49,612 nt of DNA, from contig JAYYDT010000002.1 of the NCBI GenBank assembly GCA_036160575.1, positions 1 through 49,612 on the forward strand. The letters are read 5' to 3'. The notes below the pieces were generated by a model. That model searched no databases. It had not been told where the DNA came from and worked only from the letters and a program-made list of their open reading frames with translations. The first letter of the stretch is position 1, and every line of letters begins with the position of its first letter. Shown piece after piece: positions 9,613 to 17,408 of this stretch. This DNA comes from TMED26 sp002694075. Lineage in GTDB: Bacteria; Pseudomonadota; Alphaproteobacteria; Thalassobaculales; Thalassobaculaceae. A program made the position numbers and the translations under genes.

Positions 9613-9724
9613 GCGTGAACCACTCCCTTCGGCCCGGTTGCTTGGCGGGGCGTCAGAATGGTACCGCACCCGATCATAAATGGTTCGATTTTAAGGCATT
9701 GATTTGCTCTTGATGTGAATAATC

Positions 9725-9753
9725 TTGCCGATTCGCGAAAAAAAATATACTAA
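9725..9753 (+). promoter_or_regulatory. Candidate promoter for the SPOR-type lipoprotein gene
   Basis: This lies in an AT-rich pocket between two divergent genes. A TTGCCG box is at 9725-9730 and TATACT (five of six matches to the -10 consensus) is at 9746-9751, with a 15-base spacer. A shifted -10 (TACTAA at 9748-9753) gives a 17-base spacer. Spacing is short for the best -10, so confidence is modest. Confidence 0.35.
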
Positions 9754-9786
9754 TGAATTAGTCTTAAATGGACCCGCGTCCCGGTT

Positions 9787-10581
9787 ATGAGCAAAACGCT
9801 TACTGTTATATTCCTCGCCATCACCCTTGGCGGCTGTATCCCGCTTCCGATTAGTTTGGGGGTTTCGGGTTGGTCCTATCTTGTCAGCGGCAAAAGCCCC
9901 ACCGACCATTTGATCTCTCAGACCATTAATCAAGACTGCAAAATTCTGCGCCTGGCCGTTGGCAAGGAACCTTGCGCCGCCTTCACCAATGGCGAACGGA
10001 GTTTGGTATGGGCCGTTCTTCGCGGCGACCGTGGACGCGCCGCCGTGACCTCGGGCGCGGCCAAGCTCGTCATGCCGACTGACGCCGTCGCGCCGCCGGT
10101 TGTTTCGGCGCCGATCGTTTCGGTGCCGATGATTGAGACATCCTCGTTGCGGGCTGATCTCGATGGCGGCGCGCAACCCTTGGTCCCGATTATGGCGCAT
10201 GTCGCGGTCGAAAATCTCGAAGGGGCCTTGCTCGCCGAGGAGACGCCCGCGGCCCAGCCGAATTGGCGTGACGCGCCGTCCACAGGCGGTGAGGTGGCGA
10301 TGGTTCGGCCTAAGCCACGACCGAGCCGTGAGGTGCGACGGATGGGCCGGGGCGATTATGCCTTGGTTTTAGGCTCGGTCGCGGAGTTGGATCGCGCGGC
10401 GCGCCTCTTGTCGCGTTTCAGCGCCCATCAAGCCAGCATTGTGTCGGTCGAGGTCAACGGCCGCACGTGGCACCGCGTGGTGGTTGGCCCCGCTCCGCTT
10501 ACCGAGGTGCGACGGTTGAAAACGGCGCTTGGCCGCGTTGACGGCAAGCATCCTTGGATATTTGACACCAAACAGTCTTAG
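9787..10581 (+). CDS. Lipoprotein with C-terminal SPOR-like domain
   Basis: A 264-residue protein with a lipoprotein signal: hydrophobic residues 5-14, then the lipobox LGGC with C17 as the lipid-modified residue, so it should be membrane anchored and face the periplasm. Residues 18-115 contain an ordered region with two further Cys (in QDCKI and EPCAA), then a Pro/Ala/Val-rich linker. The last 75 residues (GDYALVLGSVAELDRAARL ... HRVVVGP) have the pattern of a SPOR peptidoglycan-binding domain. No Shine-Dalgarno sequence is visible before the ATG. It stands alone between rnd and a diguanylate cyclase. A cell-envelope or division role is inferred from the SPOR fold only. Confidence 0.75.
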   Translation: MSKTLTVIFLAITLGGCIPLPISLGVSGWSYLVSGKSPTDHLISQTINQDCKILRLAVGKEPCAAFTNGERSLVWAVLRGDRGRAAVTSGAAKLVMPTDAVAPPVVSAPIVSVPMIETSSLRADLDGGAQPLVPIMAHVAVENLEGALLAEETPAAQPNWRDAPSTGGEVAMVRPKPRPSREVRRMGRGDYALVLGSVAELDRAARLLSRFSAHQASIVSVEVNGRTWHRVVVGPAPLTEVRRLKTALGRVDGKHPWIFDTKQS

Positions 10582-10595
10582 CGTCAGCGACCGAA

Positions 10596-11336
10596 TTAGC
10601 CCCGCCGGTCTTTGCGCGTGGCGGTCTTTTTCGCGTACATCATTTCATCGGCGCCGGCTAAGAGGTCGCTTTCGGTGTCACGTCCGGTGAAGGCCTGGCA
10701 GCCGATGCTGGCGCGGACCGCGATCTTCGCGTTGCCATACCGCACGATGTGACGGTTCAACAGACGATCCAAGGTGGCGATCCGTTGCTGACTTTCGCCG
10801 ACAACCGCGGCCGGCATCAAAATGGCGAATTCATCCCCGCCAAGACGCGCGACGGTATCTGTTTCACGCACAAAGTTTTGAAGAACGCCTGCGACGGAGG
10901 TGAGGACCAAATCCCCGGCGGCGTGACCAAATCGGTCGTTCACGGCCTTGAAGCGATCCAGGTCGATCAACATAAGCACACCGCCATGGTCTTGGCGGCG
11001 CGCCTGGGCCAGGGTTTTCGTGACCTGTCCACGAAACCCACGGCGGTTGAGCAGACCGGTTAACTCGTCGGTCATCGACAAGCTTTCAAGATGGCTGATA
11101 CGGCGCTGCTGGCGGGTGATGCGGGCCTCGGCCTCGGCCATAGCGATGGCCGCCAGATGCAGCGCCGCGCGCGCTTCCCGCAAGTCTTCGCCGACGATCT
11201 CATCCGCAATGTCGCGACCCAACTCTCCCTTCACGCGGTTAATCAGAGCGCTGACCGCGTGGAGCTCGGAAACCGCCGATGTGGGCATTTTTTGCAGCCC
11301 GTTCGGGACGATGGGAGGTGTGCTGTCTCTCGGCAT
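10596..11336 (-). CDS. GGDEF-domain diguanylate cyclase
   Basis: A soluble protein of 246 residues that should make cyclic di-GMP from two GTP. Residues 20-85 form a charged helical region, probably a coiled coil for dimerisation; no sensor or transmembrane segment is seen. The cyclase domain starts at SLSMTDELTGLLNRRGF (about 85-101). The signature GGDEF is intact at 166-170, and RETD at 157-160, five residues before it, matches the product-inhibition I-site. The start at 11336 is a choice: the frame runs back to 11375, and an inner ATG at 11288 is also possible. It diverges from eipB. How activity is controlled without an input domain is not visible. Confidence 0.9.
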   Translation of the reverse strand: MPRDSTPPIVPNGLQKMPTSAVSELHAVSALINRVKGELGRDIADEIVGEDLREARAALHLAAIAMAEAEARITRQQRRISHLESLSMTDELTGLLNRRGFRGQVTKTLAQARRQDHGGVLMLIDLDRFKAVNDRFGHAAGDLVLTSVAGVLQNFVRETDTVARLGGDEFAILMPAAVVGESQQRIATLDRLLNRHIVRYGNAKIAVRASIGCQAFTGRDTESDLLAGADEMMYAKKTATRKDRRG

Positions 11337-11430
11337 TTTTTGCTCACCGGTTGTTTTACAGACCAATCGGTGCAAATCATGTGCCAGACGGTCCTGGCCA
11401 GTTTTGGTGTGGCCGCCGAGGAGAGATGGG

Positions 11431-12228
11431 ATGACATATTTTGCGCTTGTGGCGCGCGTTATGCTGGCGACCGGGACGGTCGTCTGCGTAACCTTGGTCT
11501 CGGCGATGGCCCAGCAGATCGCCGGTCACCGTGCGGTCTACGACGCGTCCTTGGTGCGTGGCGACAAAGCCCGTGTGATCGATATCGCCGGGCGGATGGT
11601 TTTTGAATTACGCGACGCCTGCCAGGGGTGGGATGTGACGCAACGCTATGTCCTTAAGTTTTTCGACAACGAGGGCGGCGCTCGCAGCGTGGAATCGCAG
11701 TATCAGGGATGGGAAGATAAGGCTGGCGGCGCCTATCGTTTCAAGGTGCGAAACTTTGGCGATTCGGTTGGCGAGAAAGAACTGAAAGGGTTCGCCAATG
11801 TGCCGCGCGGCGGTGACGGCGGGAACGCGGTGTTCAGCGCGCCCGAGGCGACCGAATTTGCCTTGCCGGCGAATACTTTTTTCCCGGTCGGACATAATCG
11901 CTCCTTGGTCACGCGGGCGGCGCGCGGTGATAAGTTTTGGTCGGCCCATGTCTTCGACGGCAGTGAGCTTGAGGGCAGCAGCCTTATCACCGCGGCGGTC
12001 GGCGCCGGCGGGCGCTTGGAAGCGCCGATGGCCGGGCTGCCACCGTCCTACTGGCCGATCCAACTGGCTTTCTTCAAGGCCGATGATCCCGGCGCTTTGC
12101 CGCAATATGAAATGTCCATGCGCCAACATGCCAATGGCGTCGCCAGCGTGATCACCATGGATTATGGGGATTTTAAGTTCCGCATGGACCTGGTTGGCTT
12201 GGAAATTCTGCCACCGCCGTCCTGCTGA
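11431..12228 (+). CDS. eipB: EipB family cell-envelope protein (DUF1849)
   Basis: EipB is a periplasmic beta-spiral protein conserved in alphaproteobacteria and needed for envelope integrity in Brucella. This 265-residue protein begins with a signal peptide (cleavage probably after SAMA, about residue 27), then the family start GHRAVYDASL. Two Cys remain in the mature protein, C64 in DACQGW and the last residue C265, matching the disulfide known from Brucella EipB. GAGGAGAG at 11418-11425 is well placed for the ATG at 11431; the much longer open frame upstream runs through the oppositely oriented cyclase gene and is not coding. Its stop directly abuts the dinB stop on the other strand. Confidence 0.9.
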   Translation: MTYFALVARVMLATGTVVCVTLVSAMAQQIAGHRAVYDASLVRGDKARVIDIAGRMVFELRDACQGWDVTQRYVLKFFDNEGGARSVESQYQGWEDKAGGAYRFKVRNFGDSVGEKELKGFANVPRGGDGGNAVFSAPEATEFALPANTFFPVGHNRSLVTRAARGDKFWSAHVFDGSELEGSSLITAAVGAGGRLEAPMAGLPPSYWPIQLAFFKADDPGALPQYEMSMRQHANGVASVITMDYGDFKFRMDLVGLEILPPPSC

Positions 12229-13596
12229 TCAGCGGTTTTCGTCCCCGCCCTCATTATCCTCGGCGTGATCGCTCGCCGCGCCCAGGCCGAAGCGGTGCGA
12301 CGGCGACATGCGCGTGGCGGTGCCGCCAAGGCCGCGCCCCTTGAGGATGGCGTCACCGCCGTGGCGGGCGCGGATTTGATCGATGGCGTGTTCGACCCGC
12401 TTGCGCTTGCCGCCACCGGGGTCGGCGAGGTCTGGCGGATCGGCGTGGGTGGCGTCTTCCAAGCCGCTGCTGCCGACGCCGATCAGGCGAAAACTTCGGC
12501 CGTCAAGCTCGGCCCGCAGCAGCGTCTCCGAAACATGAAAGAGGACATCGGCGAGTTGGGTCGGCGCTGGTAAACTGCGTCGACGGGTCAAGGTTTTGAA
12601 GTCGTCGGTCTTGAGCTTCAGCGTCACCACCCGCCCGGCGATGGCCTTTTGCTTCAAGCGGTCGCTGACCTCTTCGCAGAGACGCCAGAGAATTGGCTGC
12701 AGCGCGTCGGTGGTGCTGAGATCGGCGGCGAAGGTGGTTTCCGCCGATACGCTTTTGACCGGGCTATCGGGGGTGACGGAGCGGCCGTCTTCGGCCCGCG
12801 CGAAACGGGCCAGGCGTTGGCCGATGGCGCCGAAGCGGTCGATTAACTCGGCCTCAGAGACCAGTGCCAGATCGCCGATACGGTGAAAGCCGTCATGGTT
12901 CAGCTTGGCCACCAGGCTGCGTCCGGCCCCCCAGATCAAAGACACTGGTTGGTCGCGCAGAAAATCAACCGCGCCGGCGCGATTGATCACGCTGAAGCCA
13001 CGCGGTTTGTTAAGGTCGGAGGCGATTTTGGCCAAAAATTTGTTAAAGCTGAGGCCGATGGAAAGGGTGATGCCAACTTCCCGCTCGACGGTCTGGGCCA
13101 GGCGGGCGAGGGTTTCGGCCGCCGGCCCACCATGCAGTTCCTCGGTCCCGGCGAGATCCATGAACGCCTCGTCGATGGACAATGGTTCGACCAAGGGGGT
13201 GATCGCCCGCATCAACTGCCGCACACGCCGGCCTTCGGCGGCGTATTTCTTCATATTCGGCTTGATGACCACCGCCTGTGGGCAGGCTTTGAGGGCCTTG
13301 AACATCGGCATCGCCGAGCGCACGCCATGAATTCGCGCGATGTAACAGGCCGCCGAGACCACACCGCGCCGGCCGCCGCCGACGATCACCGGCTTTTCGG
13401 TCAGATCCGGGTTATCGCGCTTTTCAATGCTGGCGTAAAAGGCGTCACAATCAAGATGGGCCAGGCTCAGGTGGGTGAGTTCGCTATCGCCGATCTGGCG
13501 CGGACTTCCGCATCGCGGGCAGCGCCCGCTGACCGGCAACGGGCTATGGCGCAGCGTGAAGCAATCGCGGCATAGGATGTTGGGCGCGGTGCCCAT
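12229..13596 (-). CDS. dinB: DNA polymerase IV (Y family) with N-terminal zinc-ribbon-like extension
   Basis: DinB performs error-prone translesion synthesis at stalled forks. The 455-residue protein has the Y-family catalytic acids: D49 and D51 in HLDCDAFYAS, and D142/E143 in SIDEAF. The thumb and little-finger regions follow. Unlike E. coli DinB (351 residues), it starts with about 45 extra residues holding two CxxC pairs (C9/C12 and C26/C29), a likely zinc ribbon; similar extensions occur in other alphaproteobacterial DinB proteins. The C-terminus after about residue 400 is Gly/Asp/Glu rich and probably disordered. The start lies three bases after the ROK kinase stop, so both genes probably share a transcript. 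No LexA site was recognised. Confidence 0.95.
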   Translation of the reverse strand: MGTAPNILCRDCFTLRHSPLPVSGRCPRCGSPRQIGDSELTHLSLAHLDCDAFYASIEKRDNPDLTEKPVIVGGGRRGVVSAACYIARIHGVRSAMPMFKALKACPQAVVIKPNMKKYAAEGRRVRQLMRAITPLVEPLSIDEAFMDLAGTEELHGGPAAETLARLAQTVEREVGITLSIGLSFNKFLAKIASDLNKPRGFSVINRAGAVDFLRDQPVSLIWGAGRSLVAKLNHDGFHRIGDLALVSEAELIDRFGAIGQRLARFARAEDGRSVTPDSPVKSVSAETTFAADLSTTDALQPILWRLCEEVSDRLKQKAIAGRVVTLKLKTDDFKTLTRRRSLPAPTQLADVLFHVSETLLRAELDGRSFRLIGVGSSGLEDATHADPPDLADPGGGKRKRVEHAIDQIRARHGGDAILKGRGLGGTATRMSPSHRFGLGAASDHAEDNEGGDENR

Positions 13597-13599
13597 CGT

Positions 13600-14502
13600 T
13601 CACAGCCAGGCGGCGCCGCGCACGCCGCTGCTGTCGCCATGGGTGGGCGGCCGCAATTGGGTGCGCACGCTGTCGGAAAAAATATAGCGCGCCCACACCG
13701 CCGGTACCGCGGTGTAGAGAGCGGCCACATTAGACATGCCGCCGCCGAGGACGATTACCGCTGGGTCGACAATGTTAATGACATGGGCAAGCGCGCGCGC
13801 CAGGCGGTCGACATAGTCGTCGAACGCCGCCTGGGCCAGCCTGTCGCCGGCGTCGGCGGCGGCGATAATCTCGGCCGGCGTGAGCGCCGCGCCGCCGCGC
13901 GCGCGAAAATCGCGGGCGAAACCGGGGCCGGACAAAAAAGTTTCAATACAGCCGTGCCGGCCGCAATAGCAGAGCACGCCGGGTGTTTCCTCGGGGCGCG
14001 GCCAGGGTAGGGGGTTGTGCCCCCATTCGCCGGCAATGGCGTTGGCCCCGACCAGCAATTGACGATGGACCACCAAGCCGCCGCCGACGCCGGTGCCGAG
14101 GATTACGCCGAACACATTGTCGGCGCCTTGGCCGGCGCCGTCGACCGCCTCGGAGAGGGCGAAACAATTAGCGTCATTGGCCAGGCGCACCGGCCGCCCC
14201 AGGCGCTGGCTGAAATCGTCGGCCAACGGGTGGCCGATCAGCCAAGTCGAATTGGCGTTCTTGACCAGATTGGTTTCCCGCGAGGGGGCGCCGGGGATAC
14301 CGACGCCAACGCGCATCTCGCGGCCCAATTCGCGCTCGGCCTCGGTGACCATGTCGGTGAGGCAGTCCAGCGTCGCGGTATAGCTGCCCTGGGGGGATGG
14401 CCGGCGGCGGCGGATTAAGGTCGCGCCATCGGCGGCGAGGGCGATCAGCTCAATTTTGGTGCCGCCAAGGTCGATCCCGCATCTGACTTCGTCATCGCCC
14501 AT
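13600..14502 (-). CDS. ROK family sugar kinase (fructokinase/N-acetylglucosamine kinase type)
   Basis: A 300-residue ROK kinase. The phosphate-binding DLGGTKIE motif is at 11-18, the catalytic Asp is D110 in LANDANCF, and the ROK zinc site is complete: H162 with C178, C180 and C185 in CYCGRHGCIE. The GTGVGGG loop lies near 136-142. These residues predict an active ATP-dependent hexose or N-acetylhexosamine kinase. Fructose (Mak-like) and GlcNAc are both possible, and sequence alone does not decide. It is upstream of and almost touching dinB, though no functional link is evident. Confidence 0.93.
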   Translation of the reverse strand: MGDDEVRCGIDLGGTKIELIALAADGATLIRRRRPSPQGSYTATLDCLTDMVTEAERELGREMRVGVGIPGAPSRETNLVKNANSTWLIGHPLADDFSQRLGRPVRLANDANCFALSEAVDGAGQGADNVFGVILGTGVGGGLVVHRQLLVGANAIAGEWGHNPLPWPRPEETPGVLCYCGRHGCIETFLSGPGFARDFRARGGAALTPAEIIAAADAGDRLAQAAFDDYVDRLARALAHVINIVDPAVIVLGGGMSNVAALYTAVPAVWARYIFSDSVRTQLRPPTHGDSSGVRGAAWL

Positions 14503-14612
14503 CCGTTGTTCCTCACTTTAATGGGTCCACAGAGCCGGCCCGAGGCATTGCCAGCGGCCACCGACTAGGTCAGGTTAACGGCGGGCGCAGGGGCAAAGTG
14601 TGAGGGGCTGCC

Positions 14613-15020
14613 ATGGCAAGTCAAGGGGCGGCGGCGGTCGCCGAACACCGGCTGGTGATTTTCTCGACCCAACCGCAGGATCTGACGATTTTGACAGCGG
14701 TGGCCGCCGCCGCTGGGCACGCCGGTTTTGTCGCGGCGGCGACGGAAGCGGATGCGATCGCCGCCGCATTGGCGGCTGAAACGCCGTCTTCCGGCGAACG
14801 GCTGGTGGTGATTGACACGCGTCTGCCCGATGCCGCCGCCGACCGTGTATTGACATGTCTCCGCGGCGCGTCGGTGTCCGGCAGGATGATCGCCTTGGTG
14901 CCTTATAGCGCACAGGCCGACGAGGAGAGCATCCGGGCGGCCGGCTACGACGGTTTCCTGGCGACGCCGCTGTCTCCAAGCCGTGTCCACCACCTCCTGA
15001 CCGCCGCCACGCAAGCATGA
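14613..15020 (+). CDS. Degenerate response-regulator receiver-domain protein
   Basis: A stand-alone protein of 135 residues with the length and strand/helix pattern of a receiver domain. The position of the phospho-accepting Asp is kept (D68 in VVIDTRLP), but the acidic pair after strand 1 is replaced (LVIFST, 14-19), the beta-4 Thr/Ser position reads ALVPYS, and the conserved Lys of the KP motif is Thr (T118-P119). Phosphorylation by a histidine kinase is thus doubtful; it may act by protein binding only. GTGAGGGG upstream fits the ATG at 14613. It lies beside rpmG, where many alphaproteobacteria carry divK and pleD. Function unknown. Confidence 0.7.
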   Translation: MASQGAAAVAEHRLVIFSTQPQDLTILTAVAAAAGHAGFVAAATEADAIAAALAAETPSSGERLVVIDTRLPDAAADRVLTCLRGASVSGRMIALVPYSAQADEESIRAAGYDGFLATPLSPSRVHHLLTAATQA

Positions 15021-15044
15021 AAAAGGCCGCTCAATCGCGGCCTT
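15020..15044 (-). terminator. Rho-independent terminator of rpmG
   Basis: A perfect 8-bp GC-rich stem (15023-15030 with 15037-15044) closes a six-base loop. Read on the minus strand it is followed by five T in a row, starting within the stem. It lies 30 bases after the rpmG stop. On the plus strand there is no T-run, so it is a better terminator for rpmG than for the receiver gene. Confidence 0.8.
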
Positions 15045-15073
15045 CGCGGTAGGCATGCGGGCGGCGAGGCCGC

Positions 15074-15241
15074 TTACTTGATTTTCGCTTCCTTGAACAG
15101 CACGTGTTTGCGCGCGACCGGGTCGTATTTGCGCATTTCCAGCTTTTCCGTCTGGGTACGCGGGTTCTTCTTGGTGACGTAATAATAGCCGGTGTCAGCC
15201 GAGCTCACCAATTTTATCAGGACCGTTGCGGGTTTCGCCAT
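15074..15241 (-). CDS. rpmG: 50S ribosomal protein L33
   Basis: A 55-residue basic protein of the large ribosomal subunit. The translated minus strand gives MAKPATVLIKLVSS, then TGYYYVTKKNPR, then the YDPVARKHVLFKEAKIK end, all typical of L33. There are no Cys pairs, so it is the zinc-free form. It has its own strong-looking promoter upstream and a hairpin terminator downstream, so it is a single-gene unit at the 3' side of the S41 protease gene. Confidence 0.96.
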   Translation of the reverse strand: MAKPATVLIKLVSSADTGYYYVTKKNPRTQTEKLEMRKYDPVARKHVLFKEAKIK

Positions 15242-15278
15242 AACCGTCGTCCATTTGTTACTGCGTCATATGGCCGGC

Positions 15279-15306
15279 AGAATAATCATCGGGCACCGTG
15301 TGTCAA
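15279..15306 (-). promoter_or_regulatory. rpmG: Sigma-70 type promoter for rpmG
   Basis: On the minus strand a perfect TTGACA (15306-15301) is followed after 16 bases by TATTCT (15284-15279, four of six matches). Transcription would start near 15272, about 30 bases before the rpmG ATG. It begins right after the stop codon of the S41 protease gene, so rpmG can be expressed apart from the upstream cluster. Confidence 0.65.
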
Positions 15307-15308
15307 GG

Positions 15309-16922
15309 CTAACGCGTCGCCGACCCCAAACTGGTCGCTGGCGGTTCCGGGCTACCGCCGGCGATGGCGATGGCGGTTTTGCGCCGCATTTTGGCGTAGA
15401 GGGCACGATCGCGCAGGAGGGTTTGCGCGACTTGCAAATCGTGGTCGCGCACCGCGCCGGTTTCCTTTGTCGCCGGGCGGGCGGCGCACCGGGCCAACAG
15501 CGCGTCTTGTTCACCCGCGCTCATGTCGGTAATTCGCCGCCGCAGGCTGAGATGGTGGGTGTCCAAGGCGGCGATGGCGCGACTGTCGATGGCCTTGTTT
15601 CCGCCGACGATATCGCCGACGCAAACGCTTGGGTAAACCCCGAACCGCGCCAAGGAATAACCGGATGGGGCGAACATCCGCGCCCAAGTCACCGTAATTT
15701 CGCCGCCATTCGGCAGATTGAGGACGGTTTGCACCGAACCTTTGCCAAAGGTGCGGGTGCCGACCACCAGGGCACGGCCGCTGTCCTGGAGGGCGCCGGC
15801 GACAATTTCAGCGGCCGAGGCCGAGCCCCGGTCAACCAAAGCCACCATCGGCACATCGACCAGTCGGTCACGCGCCTCGGCCTTGAAATACTGATCGGCT
15901 CGCGGGTGGCGGCCATGGGTGGCGAGGAGGGTGCCCCCGGGGATGAACAAATCGGCGACCTCAACCGCCTCATTGAGAAGGCCGCCACGATTTTGGCGCA
16001 GGTCCAAAATCACCCCGGCGGGTTCGCCGGCGTCGGCGTCGCGGTCCAGGGCGCGCACCAAATCGCGGCTGGTGTGCTCGTTAAAGCCGCTGATTTTGAT
16101 GATCGAGAACCCACCCGCGCGGCGCAAGGCGATGGTCTGCGGGACCACCGGCGCCCGGCGGATGGCGATGTCCAAAGTCTCGTCGCGTCGTCGCAAGGTA
16201 AGCCGCACCAAAGTGCCGGAGACGCCGCGCACGCGCCGAGCGACGGCGCGCAGGTCGCCGTCCTCGATCGCCACGCCATCGACCGCGACAATGATATCGC
16301 CGGCCATTAAACCGGCTTTGGCCGCCGGTGAGCGGTCATAAACCTGGTTGATTTTGACGCGCCCGTCGTCACGGGTGATGGTCACCCCGATGCCGGTGAA
16401 GCCGTGACGGGCGGCGCGCCGGTCGCGGGCGATTTCCGGATCGGCGTAGCGCGAGTATTGGTCAAGCTGGCTCAAACTCCGCGGCAACAAGGCGTTGAGG
16501 AAATCGTCGGTGCTCTTTTCCGCCAAAACCGGCGACAGGGGCCGCAATTGCTCGACCGCCGCCACCACCACGTCGGCCCAATCGTCGCTATCGCCGCGGC
16601 GCGGCAGGGGAACCGTCACGCCCGGGTGGTCGCCGCGGGTCAGCCAAAGGTTTTTTCCTTCGTCCGCCACGCGCACCGCGTCATCCAGTGTCTGCAGTCC
16701 ATCTAGGGCGCTGAGGGCGAGGGTGCGCGGGGTGTGCGGGTCGACATGGTATTTGATCACCCCGGCAAAGGCGGCGGCGAGGACATCCTGGGCGGCTCCG
16801 GCGTTGAAGCCGGTGTGTTTGACCAGCCCACGGTCGGCCGAACACGTCGTCAAAAACGTCGCGACAGCCAGCAGCGTGATCAGATCGGTGAGGCGCGCGC
16901 CAAGGACGTGAAGGCCGGTCAT
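15309..16922 (-). CDS. S41 family C-terminal processing peptidase with PDZ domain
   Basis: A periplasmic serine protease of the CtpA/Prc type, 537 residues. Residues 11-26 form a hydrophobic export signal ending in LTTC with C27, a borderline lipobox. A helical N-terminal region runs to about 170, a PDZ domain covers about 174-255, and the protease domain carries S367 (DRGSASAAE) and K394 (TFGKGSVQT), the Ser-Lys dyad. It is longer than typical CtpA (about 440) because of the N-terminal part. The ATG at 16922 follows the DUF983 stop by four bases, so the two are coupled; GGGGTGG upstream is a plausible ribosome site. Substrates, probably envelope proteins, are unknown. Confidence 0.92.
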   Translation of the reverse strand: MTGLHVLGARLTDLITLLAVATFLTTCSADRGLVKHTGFNAGAAQDVLAAAFAGVIKYHVDPHTPRTLALSALDGLQTLDDAVRVADEGKNLWLTRGDHPGVTVPLPRRGDSDDWADVVVAAVEQLRPLSPVLAEKSTDDFLNALLPRSLSQLDQYSRYADPEIARDRRAARHGFTGIGVTITRDDGRVKINQVYDRSPAAKAGLMAGDIIVAVDGVAIEDGDLRAVARRVRGVSGTLVRLTLRRRDETLDIAIRRAPVVPQTIALRRAGGFSIIKISGFNEHTSRDLVRALDRDADAGEPAGVILDLRQNRGGLLNEAVEVADLFIPGGTLLATHGRHPRADQYFKAEARDRLVDVPMVALVDRGSASAAEIVAGALQDSGRALVVGTRTFGKGSVQTVLNLPNGGEITVTWARMFAPSGYSLARFGVYPSVCVGDIVGGNKAIDSRAIAALDTHHLSLRRRITDMSAGEQDALLARCAARPATKETGAVRDHDLQVAQTLLRDRALYAKMRRKTAIAIAGGSPEPPATSLGSATR

Positions 16923-16926
16923 GGCG

Positions 16927-17355
16927 TTATTTATCCACCCCGTCTTGGTAACCGTGGGCGTCATGGCGCAAACCGATTGACCATTGCAAGGCCACCAAAG
17001 CGCCTTTGATCGGTCGCAACAACGCCACCGTCATGGCCAAGGTCGCCGGCAGCCACAGAACCATGTGGACCCAGGTTTCCGGGCTGTATTGCCGTTCCAC
17101 CAAAACCAATAGCGGGATGATCACATGGCCAACCACCAGAATTGTGAAATAGGCTGGCGCGTCGTCGGCCCGGTGGGCCGCCAGATGGGTGCCGCAGTGT
17201 GGGCAATCGTCCCGCAGCGTGACATAGCCGCGAAACAGGCGGGCTTCGCCGCAATTGGGGCAACGCGCCCGCAGGCCGCGCAGCATGGCGCGGACGGTGT
17301 CACTGGTGGTGGGGGCGAGCGGCGACCCATTGGGTGAACGCTTGTCTATCGGCAT
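16927..17355 (-). CDS. DUF983 zinc-ribbon membrane protein
   Basis: A 142-residue protein of the DUF983 family, common in alphaproteobacteria and of unknown function. It has a four-Cys zinc ribbon (CPNCGEARLFRG then DDCPHCG) and then two hydrophobic segments (YFTILVVGHVIIPLLVLV and MVLWLPATLAMTVALL), so the ribbon probably faces the cytosol and the rest is in the inner membrane. The ATG at 17355 is favoured over those at 17364 and 17412 because AAAAGGAT ends about seven bases before it. It lies 54 bases after rnr and nearly touches the S41 protease gene. Confidence 0.9.
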   Translation of the reverse strand: MPIDKRSPNGSPLAPTTSDTVRAMLRGLRARCPNCGEARLFRGYVTLRDDCPHCGTHLAAHRADDAPAYFTILVVGHVIIPLLVLVERQYSPETWVHMVLWLPATLAMTVALLRPIKGALVALQWSIGLRHDAHGYQDGVDK

Positions 17356-17408
17356 GCCGGTCATCCTTTTTTTGCTTTTCCTTAACTTGGGCCATATCCG
17401 CCTTGGGT

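Noticed and set aside
15192..16310. Long plus-strand open frame of 372 codons opposite the S41 protease gene
   Set aside because: It is a mirror frame of a clearly coding minus-strand gene in GC-rich DNA; its translation has no family motifs and is rich in Gly, Arg, Ala and His, typical of shadow frames.
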